Origin: Glycine soja
Lineage: Eukaryota > Streptophyta > Magnoliopsida > Fabales > Fabaceae
Reading direction: 5' to 3'
Length of the DNA: 64,000 bases
Assembly (NCBI RefSeq): GCF_004193775.1
Contig: NC_041021.1
Coordinates: forward strand, 36,281,718-36,345,717
Positions 35,930 through 47,834 of this stretch are shown piece after piece. The position numbers were made by a program, and so were the translations under genes. The stretch's first letter is position 1. Each line of letters opens with the position of its first letter. The notes beneath the pieces are model-generated. The model did not search any database and was not told the DNA's origin. It was given only the letters and a program-made list of their open reading frames with translations.

Positions 35930-38900
35930 TTTCTCAAACTATTAGTTTTTCTGATATTCAATGTGATGTTCCCGAACTCAAAGGAGATAACTATAAGATA
36001 TGGAAGGAGAGAATTCTTTTACAATTGGGGTGGATGGACATAGATTATGCTATAAGGAAAGACGAACCACCTGCAATCACAAATGAAAGTAGCCCAGCTG
36101 ACGTTGCGCTATATGAGCGGTGGGAGCGATCCAACCGGCTCAGCGTGATGTTCATTAAGACCAAAATCTCGGCTGGGATACGTGGTTCTGTTGACCAGCA
36201 TGAAAAGGTCCGAGACTTGCTTAAGGCCATTGATGATCAGTTCATCACTTCAGATAAGACTTTAGCAAGCACCTTGATCATGAAGTTTTCTTCTCTTCGG
36301 CTCACCAGTGTGAAAGGTGTGCGTGAGTACATCATGAAAATGCGAGATATTTCAACTCAACTTAAGAAACTAGAGGTTGATATGTCTGAGTCCTTCCTAG
36401 TGCATTTCATTTTGAACACCCTTCCGCATGAATATGGGCCATTTAAGATTTCCTACAACACACATAAAGATAAATGGTCTATCAATGAATTAATGACCAT
36501 GTGTGTTCAGGAAGAAGAAAGGCTTGTAATGGAGATGGGTGAGAGTGCACTACTGACTATTGCTTATGGGAAGAACAAAGCAATTAAGTCTCAAGCTTAT
36601 CAGAAGGGGAATGGTAAAATACCACCTCAAGCTGATATTAAGAAGGTGGCAAAGTGTTTCTTTTGCAAGAAGAAGGGACACATGAAAAAGAATTGCCCCG
36701 GGTTCCAGAAATGGCTTGAGAAGAAAGGTAAATCAATCTCATTAGTATGTTATGAATCTAATATGGTTAGTGTTAATATTAACACCTGGTGGATTGATTC
36801 TGGATCTACTATTCATATTGCAAATTCTTTACAGGGTATGCAAAATCTAAGGAAACCAGTGGGAAGTGAGCAAAGCATTTTATCAGGCAATAAGCTAGGC
36901 TCACATGTGGAGGCCATTGGAACTTGCATTTTGACTTTAAGTAGTGACTTTATTTTAAAATTAGAAAGGACTTTTTATGTACCAAGTTTTTCCCGAAACT
37001 TGATTTCTATTTCAAGGCTTGTACCGTTTGGATATTCCTTTAATTTCAAAGACACATCATTTGAGTTATTTTATAATTCTGAATGTGTTGGGAATGGTAT
37101 ATTGTCTAATGGTCTTTATCTTCTTGGTTTACAAAATAATGCCACTTATAGTTCTATGCATGTTCAAACTGGTATTAAAAGGTGTAATATTAATGAGGAT
37201 TCCTCTATGTTATGGCACCGGAGATTAGGACATATCTCCATTGAGAGGATTAAAAGGTTAGTGACAGATGGGGTACTCAATACTCTAGATTTTGCTGACT
37301 TTAAGACTTGTGTGGACTGCATTAAGGGTAAGCAGACCAACATGTCTAAGAAAGGTGCTAACAGGAGTTCAAGCATATTAGAAATAATTCATACTGATAT
37401 TTGTTGTCCAGATATGGATGCACGTGGTCAGAAATATTTTATCACCTTTATAGATGATTATTCACGATATATGAATGTTTATTTGCTTCATAACAAATAC
37501 GAAGCATTGGATGCCTTCAAAGTCTTTAAGGCTGAAGTTGAGAACCAATGTGGCAAGCAAATAAAAATAGTGAGATCAGATAGAGGTGGAGAATACTATG
37601 ACAGATATACTGAGAATGGACAAGCACCTGGTCCCTTTGCAAAGTTTCTTCAAGAACATGGGATTGTTGCCCAATACACTATGCCTGGTTCTCCAAATCA
37701 GAATGGTGTGGCAGAAAGAAGGAACCGGACATTATTGGACATGGTGCGGAGTATGCTTAGCAACTCCAATCTTCCTAAATCCTTGTGGGCTGAAGCACTA
37801 AAGACGACAGTGTATATATTAAATCGTGTTCCAACCAAGGTTGTCCCAAAGACACCTTTTGAGTTGTTTAAAGGTTGGAAACCGAGTTTGAAACATATGC
37901 GCGTTTGGGGTTGTCCGTCTGAGGTGAGAATATATAACCCACAAGAGAAGAAACTTGACCCGAGGACCATTAGTGGGTATTTCATTGGATATGCCGAAAG
38001 GTCTAAAGGTTATAGGTTTTATTGTCCACATCATATTACTAGGATTGTGGAATCAAGAAATGCCAAATTTATTGAAAATGATTTGATCAGTGGGAGTGAT
38101 CAATTGAGGGACTTAGGTTCTGAAATTGATTATATAGAATCTCAACCTTCCACATCAAATGAAAGATTGGTTGTAATTCATACCCCTCAAGTCCAAAGGG
38201 ATGATGAACAACACATGATTGACATTCCACAAACTGTTGTTGATAATCCAGTAGATCAAGTTGATCATCAAATTCATGAAAATGATGAACAACCAGTTGA
38301 ACAACATGATCCCCAAGAAAATGTTGATGCAACATTAAGGAGGTCTACTAGAGTAAGAAAATCAGCTATTCCTAGTGATTATATTGTATATTTGCAAGAA
38401 TCTGACATAATATTGGAGCTGAAAATGATCCTGAAACTTTTGATCAAGCCATGAGTTGTAAAGAGTCAAATTTATGGTATGATGCCATGAAGGATGAGAT
38501 GAGTTCCATGCAGAGTAATAAAGTTTGGAACCTTGTAGAGTTGCCTAATGGGGCGAAGGCCATTGGATGTAAATGGGTCTTTAAGACCAAAAAGGATTCA
38601 TTAGGCAACATTGAGAGATACAAGGCAAGACTTGTTGCTAAGGGATTTACTCAAAAGGAAGGAATAGATTACAAAGAGACTTTTTCTCCAGTATCTAAGA
38701 AAGATTCTCTTCGTATAATCTTGGCATTAGTTGCTCATTTTGACCTTGAGTTGCAACAAATGGATGTGAAAACAGCTTTTCTTAATGGTGATTTAGAGGA
38801 TGAGGTTTATATGAAACAACCTGAAGGTTTCTCCTCTAATAGTGGTGAGCATTTGGTTTGCAAGCTTAATAAATCTATATATGGTTTAAAACAAGCTTCC

Positions 38901-39998
38901 CGTCAGTGGTACCTTAAGTTTCATGGGATAATTTCTTCATTTGGTTTTGATGAAAACCCCATGGATCAATGCATATACCACAAAGTTAGTGGGAGTAAAA
39001 TATGCTTTCTTGTTTTATATGTAGATGATATTTTACTTGCAGCCAATGATCGGGGTTTGCTACATGAGGTGAAACAATTTCTCTCTAAGAATTTTGACAT
39101 GAAGGATATGGGTGATGCATCTTATGTCATCGGCATTAAGATTCATAGAGATAGATCTCGAGGTATTTTAGGTCTATCACAGGAAACCTATATTAACAAA
39201 ATTCTAGAGAGATTTCGGATGAAAGATTGTTCACCAAGTGTTGCTCCCATTGTGAAGGGTGATAGGTTTAATTTGAACCAATGTCCAAAGAATGACTTTG
39301 AGAGGGAACAAATGAAAAACATTCCTTATGCTTCAGTTGTTGGAAGCCTCATGTATGCTCAAGTATGCACAAGGCCTGACATTGCTTTTGCAGTTGGAAT
39401 GTTAGGAAGATATCAGAGTAATCCAGGTATTGACCACTGGAGAGCTGCTAAGAAAGTGTTGAGGTACCTTCAAGGGACCAAAGATTACATGCTTATGTAT
39501 AGACAGACAGACAATCTAGATGTGATTGGTTATTCAGACTCAGACTTTGCTGGTTGTGTTGACTCTCGTAGATCAACATCTGGGTACATTTTCATGATGG
39601 CTGGTGGAGCTATTTCATGGAGGAGTGTTAAGCAGTCTTTGACTGCTACTTCTACCATGGAAGCTGAGTTTGTCTCTTGTTTTGAGGCTACATCACATGG
39701 TGTATGGCTTAAAAGTTTCATTTCTGGGCTGAAGATAATTGATACTATTTCAAGGCCTTTAAGAATTTTTTGCGATAACTCAACTGCTGTCTTTATGGCT
39801 AAGAATAACAAAAGTGGAAGTCGAAGTAATCACATCAACATTAAGTACTTAGCCATTAGAGAAAGAGTAAAAGACAAGAAAGTGGTCATTGAGCATATAA
39901 GCATTGAGTTGATGATCGCAGATCCTTTAACTAAAGGCATGCCACCATTTAAATTTAAGGATCATGTAGAAAGAATGAGACTTGGTTCCAATTTATGA
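35930..39998 (+). pseudogene. copia gag-pol polyprotein gene with one frameshift
   Basis: One long frame runs to 38454 and a second, shifted by one base, to 39998; the shift lies near 38410, between integrase and reverse transcriptase. Visible in order: gag N-terminal domain (ELKGDNYKIWKERILL), CCHC knuckle at 36655-36696, protease DSGS at 36796, gag-pre-integrase HRRLGH, integrase core with its conserved acidic residues (including HTDICCPD, SDRGGE and NGVAERRNRT), RT with YVDD at 39018-39029, and RNase H. No other stop occurs. There is no ATG at the start of gag: the frame opens at a splice acceptor, and the start codon was probably supplied from the LTR by splicing. About 1,350 codons in all, normal for a copia polyprotein. 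Confidence 0.9.
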
Positions 39999-40271
39999 TT
40001 GTATACATATATGTAAAAATTGAAACTTTTATATTATGATATTTTCTCATATTTTGGTGCACATTGACTTATTTGAGAAAAATTATGTTTTGGACCAAGA
40101 ATAAACATTGGGTTTATTCATGAAGTTTTATTACCACTTTAAGTATACTGCTTGAGAAATTGAGTATATTGTAATACATAGATGATATTACTCGTTATAA
40201 GAGGAACTATCACTATGATTCATATATTCATTTCTTAAGAAGATTGAGCATTAAGTCAAAATGTTTGGACC

Positions 40272-40282
40272 AAGTGGGAGAA
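40272..40282 (+). other. polypurine tract of copia element
   Basis: AAGTGGGAGAA directly before the 3' LTR start; a typical copia plus-strand priming site. Confidence 0.85.
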
Positions 40283-40666
40283 TGTAATAATTCATGGTCA
40301 TAACATTTTGAAATTTTGTAACGCTCATCAGTTTTGAAAGCCATTTTGAATGGTTGTTAATGGATGATAATGGCCAATAAAGAATTGTGACAGCCAATAA
40401 TGAGTGGTAATGGCTGATAAATGCATTCTTGATGGTAGAATGCCTATATAAGCACATGAATTTGGTCCCTGAGCTCATCCCTTCGAATTCAGTCTTATAC
40501 ACCATCTAGAGAGTGGAAGAGAGAGAGCTTGGAAGAACCAAAACAAGAAACTCTTCATAGCAATGGCTGGAGGTATGTTTTGATCTGTAATTTCCGCATT
40601 TTGTTAAAAACCTGTGTTTCTTTTGTAGTTTGTAATATCACAGGTTAAAGGAGATTTGTTCTAACA
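40283..40666 (+). repeat. 3' LTR of copia element, complete
   Basis: 384 bases from TGTAATAATTC to TTCTAACA, followed by ATGTA. It contains a TATA box (CTATATAAGC, about 40445), a purine-rich leader, then ATGGCTGGAG|GTATGT at 40563-40578, which reads as a start codon next to a splice donor. Confidence 0.85.
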
Positions 40667-40671
40667 ATGTA
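40667..40671. repeat. target-site duplication ATGTA, right copy
   Basis: Matches 34895-34899. Confidence 0.65.
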
Positions 40672-43600
40672 ATCATAATGTAAAATAGTTTATAATGTGC
40701 ATGACATTTTCTTAAAAATATAACAATATGTAAATATACTTTATAATATGATTAATTATTTTATTATAAAATTTTGGAGCCTTTCAAATTTACGACATTA
40801 GCAATGTAATATCTTTTTTTTAAGGATCCTGGGTTTATCAAGAACTTACCATAAAAGTTAGTTAATTTTTTTTAGAAGAAAAAGTTAATTAAGGTAGGTG
40901 TCATTAAAAAAATAACTAGGTGATATCTTTTATTCGCCATTAGCAATGTGATATCCATAAGGTAAGGGACTTGATATTTTCACTATCACTTTTTGAAAAG
41001 TAATTGGAATAGATAAAAGTGTTCCTCAAAACATTTTTCCCACCCTTTTCTCCATTCTTCTCACCACACATTTTCTTTTTCCTTGCATTTTTTTCTGTTT
41101 TTTTTATAGACAATGAGAGTACAGTTCCTTGTGTTATGGGTTGAGAATCACAAATGAATCTTACTTGTGTTGTGATTTTTATTTGTTTTATACAACACCA
41201 CAACAAAAGTACAATTTTGTTGTAATTTTCAACCCATAACACAATGAAATCTCACTTCCATTGTGTTTTTTTTTTTTTTTGAAAAACAACACAACTAAAG
41301 TATAATTCCATTATACAATGGGGTGAAACTAAAATTACAAAATGAAATCATGATTTCATTGTTATTCGGAGTGTGGAATTATAATTTTGTTATGTTATAT
41401 GGGGGTGATGAAAATTGTACAATAGAATCATGTTTCTGTTGACAATTCAGGGTGAAAAAAAAATATAACAGAAAAGCAATGAAGATAGCATAAATAAAAA
41501 TACGGCCTATTAACAATTGGAACTTTGGCCCAAACAACCAAAAACAGAAAGCAATGAAGATTTAGAAGAAGGCTCACTCGGCCACTGAAATTCAGAAATT
41601 AACTTCTATTCTTTTTGCACCTTACAAATTCTACCTGTACCCCCACAAACATTCATTTTGGCCCAAACAATCCTCCTAAAAATTGTATGTGTGCAAGTGT
41701 TCCTGCACGTGATTCATGTCATTTGAGGTGGCTCAGTCTAATGTTCATTTGTTGATCCTATAGTGAAATTGAGACTAGTTGACCTCAAACTAATTCACGT
41801 ACTAGTAGCGTTATCTATCATGTTGTTGACTCTATTTATGCATTCTTTTTTCATCTTCCTCCTAATCTAAAATTCTTCCTTAAATGGTTGACTTTAAAAC
41901 ACTGATCAGTAAGAAGGAGCAAAAGGGAAAATAGGGATAAGATTTTTGGGAGTATGCATTCTTTTTTCACCAATTTAGGACTTCACATAAAAACTAAAAA
42001 AAAATATTAATCATAAAAATATTTACAATTTCACTATAGAAGTCGTAACATATCTTATTACTTATTTTTATTTGAATATTAATTTAATTTTTTTTGATAA
42101 ATTACAAAAATATTACCCCCTTTTAGTAACTTTCCCATGCCCACCTTGTCATGGATTTTTTTTACTCAAATTAAGATTATCTCTAATAAATTTAATTAAA
42201 AAAGTTTAAATATATTTTTTGTCTCTAATAAATATTTTATTTTTGTGTTTATTTCCTAATAAATTTTTATTTTGTGTTAAGTACATAATAAAACAATAAC
42301 TTTGTTTTTGGTCATTGACACTTAATTTTATTCCTAGGTAAATTAGTCAATTTTATATTTACTTCTTGATCAATTTTCATTAGTCAGGACTATCACAAAA
42401 TTCATTAATTTATTAGAAAACAAACATAAAATTCATTAATTCATCGGGTATTAAAACAAAATATCAAGAACAAAAATAAAAATATTATTTTATAAGTGCT
42501 CAACATAAAAAAAAATTATTAAAAAAATAAATACAAAAATTAGATATTTATTATGAATAAAAAATATATTTTAACCTTAAAAATCTATATTTTATTGTAA
42601 TTGACAATGTACTAAAATATAATTTTTCTTTATAATTTGAATTAGCTAGTACCTTCTGTGAATTCTCTCCTTTTTCTTAATACATGATTGAAGCTATTTA
42701 AATTCCTAAATTTTGTAAGAATATAATAATGTGCATATATAAAAAAAAAAAAAAAAAACTTTTTGCCGTACAATTCTTTCTTCTTTTATGCAACACCTAT
42801 ATGTGCAATGGTCGGGGAGAGGAAAGGCATTGTATTATGCAGAGACAAGCCATGTGTAGAAACCTGTACTTTGTTTTTCTTAAAAACAAAAAACAAAAAA
42901 GAAGCAAGGGAAATGGAATGAGTTATTTTTTTTAAATAACTGACTATAAATTTGATTTTGATTCAATATATCCGGATGCACGGTTTAGTCCTCGAGCACC
43001 TCATCTATTCCTCTCTCCTTATAGCTGGATAGCGCAGTACCTTCATAGTTCACACTTTCATGAACCGATAATTTTAAAAACAGTTTGTTAGACGAAAATA
43101 CACGAATGGCATGTTTCTCTGACAAAGGATCCTTTGGACTTAAAATATAGATGATATACATGTTTCAGAATCAAACTTTAATTTACTGGAGCATAAAGAT
43201 TCTAGTACCACGTTACAAATTAGTAACCCCCAAAACTTAAGTCATTAAGCGAAAACAATTAACTGATTTTTTTGTATTACGTCTCTAATAAATATAAAGA
43301 ATTTCTTATTATAATTTTATGTTGTGTGTAAAATTAATTTAACTTCCATATACAAAATTAATTACACGAACTTCTATTGCAAATAAAATAGTTTAAGTAT
43401 TTTAATAACGTGACTTTTTTTATTTGTTAATCCATAGAACATGCACCTCAAATAAAATATCAGCTATAAAAGACGCCTCTCTCTTTTTTCTTTCTTTTTT
43501 TGAGACAAGCTAAAAGACACCACCTCTTATCTACCTACAAAAACAGTTTTTTTTTAACTTTTTTTTTTTTTTACATACAAACTCTAATTACACTTCAATA

Positions 43601-44116
43601 ATGATCAAGGACAAAGAATACAGCAATACAGATTAATTAACAAAACATTGACTTTTTAGCAAAAAATTCCAAAAGATGAATTAGTGTACCACCACCGACG
43701 CAGCTACAAGGCTGTTTAACAATTGCTATAAGATCGCGAACAGACTTGACTGAACTCTTAAATTTAATTTTAATATATCACTCTTAATTTTTGCTAGTAA
43801 TTGGGGCTAGCTTCAAACCATTGAGAATAAAATAGTACTTGTGGATCTGCGTTGCAGTGATCGATGACAAGGATTTGGCTTATGTTAAAAAAAGGTTAAA
43901 TGTGGGCCTGGCCAGACCTAAATTTGTTCTTCTATTTGTCTGCTGCTTCTTCCTCTATGGTAGGTTGCCGTTTCTCTATTTTGTCATATGGTTATCGAGA
44001 GTATTGAGATTATCAGTTACAAAATATAGTTTTTTTTTGTATGTGCGAATCAAAAACAAAAACAACACACAGACAGACAGACATTTGTAATAATTCACAT
44101 TTAGCTATCTCTTACA
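40672..44116. other. intergenic AT-rich DNA
   Basis: No supported gene. Holds the hairpin repeat at 41128-41244, a poly-A run at about 42740-42758 and long A/T tracts. Open frames at 42729-42935 and 43839-44090 have no recognisable features. Confidence 0.55.
41128..41244. repeat. imperfect inverted repeat (two ~52-bp arms)
   Basis: CTTGTGTTATGGGTTGAGAA at the left is matched by the reverse complement of the right arm, TTGTGTTATGGGTTGAAAAT, with similarity through the arms and a loop of about a dozen bases. Related AACACAA/TTGTGTT words recur to 41330. Probably a small MITE or its remnant. Confidence 0.6.
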
Positions 44117-44125
44117 AAATATTTA
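44117..44125. repeat. 9-bp target-site duplication AAATATTTA, left copy
   Basis: Repeated exactly at 45156-45164, just outside the other end of the element. Confidence 0.75.
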
Positions 44126-45155
44126 GAGTAAATTACACTTGTATTTTCTGTAATTTTCTTAAATTGTATTCGATATTCATTTTTCTGATTAGATTCTTTT
44201 TACTTTCTTCTATTAATGTCGTTGACTAACGTCAATTGAAATAAATATGTGAGCAGACAAATTGTTCTTCTTTGTTGAATACTCAATAATAAATTAATAA
44301 TTGATCCTGTGAATGGACCTTTCTTATGAGAATACAAATTTTTTCTTTAATATTTGACTTTTACTTCATTGTTGCTAGCACGTGAAGAAGTGTAGCTCTT
44401 AATTGAGACATTATATCAAATACCTAATGATAAAAAATAAATATTACAAAGAAACGAGTTAAAAACACAAATGCATGAGCAAAATACTAAAATTTGAAAC
44501 AAATGACCATATTCAATCAATAGACATTGCTGAGACCAAGTCCAACAAAAACGTAACCAAATAACCCAACATGCACCAAAAAAATCGAACTAAAAAAAGA
44601 AGAAGAAAGGGTGTTAACATATGCGTACCAATAAGGTGAGTTCACATCCAATAAAAAACTAGGTTCATGTCCAATTAGAGAAAAAAAAAGAAAAAGAAGG
44701 AAGAGTGTTAAAATATTTTTCAAGTTGGTATCATGTCTTTTATGGAGTTAAGAGGAAGAAGACATGTGACAAACATGTGCCTATTTTCTGTTAAATTATT
44801 AAGCAGTATCTAGGAGGGAAGGGATCTCAGTGTAATGTGAGCTAAACAATTAAGAGATTTTTTGTAGAGTGCAAAAAAAGAGGGGTGTCAAATGTAATTT
44901 GAAAAAAACACATGGGGTGATAGTGTGAAGAAGAAGATAATGGTATTTTATATATAGATTTTCATTAAAAGTCATGTGACCAACATGTGCCTACTTTTTA
45001 TCTGATAAACTATTAAACGATGTTTAGGAGGGAGAAAGTCTGACTATAATGTGAGATAAACAATTAAAGAATTTTTTTTTTTAGGATGAAAAAAAGGAGG
45101 AGTGTCGAATACAATTTTAAAAAAAAAACAAAGGAGATGCTAGTGTAATTTATTC
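44126..45155. mobile_element. non-autonomous Mutator-like element
   Basis: 1030 bases. Left end GAGTAAATTACACT and reverse-complemented right end GAATAAATTACACT are nearly identical, and the inverted repeat continues for about 65 bases with the shared block AAATTGTATTCGA. Exact 9-bp direct repeats AAATATTTA flank it; nine bases is the duplication length made by Mutator-family transposases. No transposase is encoded. The right third is a tandem duplication. Confidence 0.75.
44761..45148. repeat. tandem duplication of ~170-180 bp inside the element
   Basis: Copy one 44761-44928 and copy two 44971-45148 share GACATGTGAC/GTCATGTGAC, AACATGTGCCTA, TAGGAGGGA, TAATGTGAG, TAAACAATTAA and the element's terminal sequence GGAGTGTC/GGGGTGTC. 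The element therefore carries two right ends in tandem. Confidence 0.7.
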
Positions 45156-45164
45156 AAATATTTA
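45156..45164. repeat. 9-bp target-site duplication AAATATTTA, right copy
   Basis: Matches 44117-44125. Confidence 0.75.
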
Positions 45165-47631
45165 ATATATTTGATTACTTTTTTTAATTGTTTAAAAAAG
45201 GTTCAATACTTTTAATCCGAATTAATTTCAAGTGTTTTTTTTTCCTTAATGAGAAATTGGGCCTGCTCAACATTGGTGGGCTTGCTAGCTGTGTGCGCGT
45301 CTTTGCCATTGCCAACTATTCTTAGAGATGCTGATGCACATGTATGTATGTACGTGATTAGGAACGTTCAAACTTCAAAATAGCAGATCTCACATGCACC
45401 TACTCTATCCCTTCTCTCTATTTATTTTTTTATTCTAAAAATAAAAACAAAATAGTAAAAAATAGTAGTGACGATCGATTATGATTCAAGACCATGGATT
45501 GCTGTTCACCATTAATCTTTGTGTCTATAGCACGTGATCACACAGACAAAATTATGATTAATAATAATTTGACCATCTCGTTTAACTTCGATGAGAAATA
45601 TATATATATATATATATAAAGAAATGATCGATCAAATTATAGCTCTGTAACTTAAAACAATTGTTACAGCATATAATAACTTAAATAAATAGTTCAATTG
45701 CCATCATTTCATGAAAATTTCATTACGAAAAAGACAGTTACTCACAGTGTAGCAATTTAGACGTAGATAATTATAAGGTCACTTCACTTGAGTATATTTT
45801 TGGCACTAAAATGAAGTTTTCATGACCAGCTCATATCGATAAATTTGATTAAGACGTAGAAAATTACATGAAAAATACGCAACTTAATAAAATAATCAAG
45901 TCATCGATAAACCCAAATCCACTTGACTAGAGTCTTCAGCACAAGTCAGGCTCAGCTCAGGCCCCATTAATGTGCCCAAAACTTGGTTTACTTTTGTGTT
46001 GCGTGGAGGAGAGTGCGAACTCGCGTGAATGTATGTTTAGGTGTCTTCAAGGAGATGCTGCGTGAACGAAACGAAGACACCAAGTGTCGTTTTTTGTGGA
46101 TTATTGACGCGGGCTTCATTCAAATTTGAAAAGATATTACTGAGCATGCAGAATGTCACTCCTAACTGCATGGCCTTTACTAATCACTCGACCAATTAGC
46201 GTGTGTTCAGTTCATAGTTATTTTTTTATGCTGATGGTTATTTTACATTTTTACTTAAAACGGATATTAGAAAAATATATAAGAGACTTAACAATTTGTA
46301 TCTAAAGTGTGTGTTTTTATAACTCTAAAGTGTGTTTCTAGATTAATCTCAGCAGCACATTTTAAATTGTAACCTTGATGAAGTATAAGATTGACCTAAT
46401 GGTGTAAAATTTTGTTGGATCGATAACAGAAAAATCATGTTAAATTTTCTCCTCATGTAAATTTTTTTAAAGTTAATAAAAGTCATACACCATAGGATTA
46501 ACATCTAACTCAATAATGATGTGACATCCGTGATTTTTAACCTAAAAAAAAATTGTAACCTTGATAACGTGATGTGTAAGCGTAACCAAACAATTAGAAT
46601 GTGACTGGGAATTGAAAACGAGTTTGGTAACCGTAGTAGCAGAAGAAGGAATGTAAAATAAAAAGCATTTTGTTCGTCTCGGACACTCCAAATTTGGCAT
46701 GGCATCAAATTTTGGGAATATAAAAAGTGATTAAAGATTACTCTTTTTTTTGGAATTTTTTTTGAAAGTAAAGATTACTCAAATTTTAAATCAAGCTCCA
46801 TGTCTCTATTTTTCTCTGACTTTGTCGGCAGTTCTGGATTTTAAATTGGGTACCACAAGAACTTGATTCAGTCCGCGTCTAATTCTTGTCACATAACTAA
46901 TTGATGTTACTGAAATGATGGATCGTTTAACCTATAACTCAACCAACTTCTGAACTTTTTAAGTTGAAGTTGTAAAGATTAATTAATTTTTTTTAACAAA
47001 ATATGGTGTTAGTTTTACGTGCCAGAGGTTATGCCATAGGCATAGAATTCGAGTGTTTTTTTTTTAATGTATTTTCCCTATATTTAGGATTAATGTATGT
47101 AATAAAATATATTTATTTTTCTAATCTATTAAACATTAATATATTTTTTATTACGATTTGTTATAAAAAATTTCCCCAACATGAACTTTTTTTTAGACTG
47201 AACCCCAACTTGAACGTAGAATACTATAATGTGAAATCAGCAAAAAGAAAAAAAGAAAACTATAATGTGAAATAGTGATTCGCGAGCTGGGCGTGCGTTT
47301 GAGTGGCCCGTGAATCAGCTTATTCGGCTTTATACAATTTCAATGTCGTATTTATTTTTTATAAAAAAAAAATTGAGTGTTGTGTGTTAATTAAATTAGA
47401 ATTTTATTTCAATAATTTACGTAATAATAATCGATACAAACACAATTATTCAATAGTAATTATTAAAATAAAATTATACTTTTAACTCCATAATAGCAAT
47501 AGCAAGTTAACAGAGTGTGCGCAAATTTTGTCCGGTCTTGCTACTGAATCAAACCTTAAACATAAGATCCGAAACGCGCAGGCTGTAATTAAAAGCTGAA
47601 AAAGCCCGGCAAACACTGTTTGTTCACTGTC
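45165..47631. other. intergenic AT-rich DNA upstream of pectin acetylesterase
   Basis: No supported gene. A short (TA)n tract lies at 45599-45619. The last few hundred bases should hold the promoter of the following gene. Confidence 0.55.
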
Positions 47632-47639
47632 TATAAATA
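47632..47639 (+). promoter_or_regulatory. TATA box of pectin acetylesterase gene
   Basis: TATAAATA about 200 bases before the ATG, followed about 30 bases later by CT-rich sequence typical of a plant transcription start. Confidence 0.6.
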
Positions 47640-47834
47640 TGTCCCTCTTCTCTCCTTAGTATTATTATGAACCTTACCACATTTCTCTTTCTCTATTTTG
47701 TAGTATTTGGCACATAGTGCATAGTTTGTGCCATTAATTAACCAAGGAAAAACGCCACCTTTTGGCTCCTTCTGTTGTTCCAACTGTGCATTTGTGTGCT
47801 GTTTCTTTCACAAACACGCAGCAGCAGAGCCAGA

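Larger units (their letters stand above)
34900..40666 (+). mobile_element. Ty1/copia LTR retrotransposon, nearly intact
   Basis: Domain order gag, zinc knuckle, protease, integrase, reverse transcriptase, RNase H is that of Ty1/copia. The LTRs start TGTAATAATTC, a typical copia polypurine tract precedes the 3' LTR, and ATGTA flanks both ends. The shared LTR parts differ at only a few positions, so the insertion is much younger than the gypsy element. The 5' LTR has an internal deletion and a lost 3' end, and pol has one frameshift. Confidence 0.92.

Noticed and set aside
43839..44090. 83-codon plus-strand frame
   Set aside because: Hydrophobic composition from T-rich DNA; no homology recognised.
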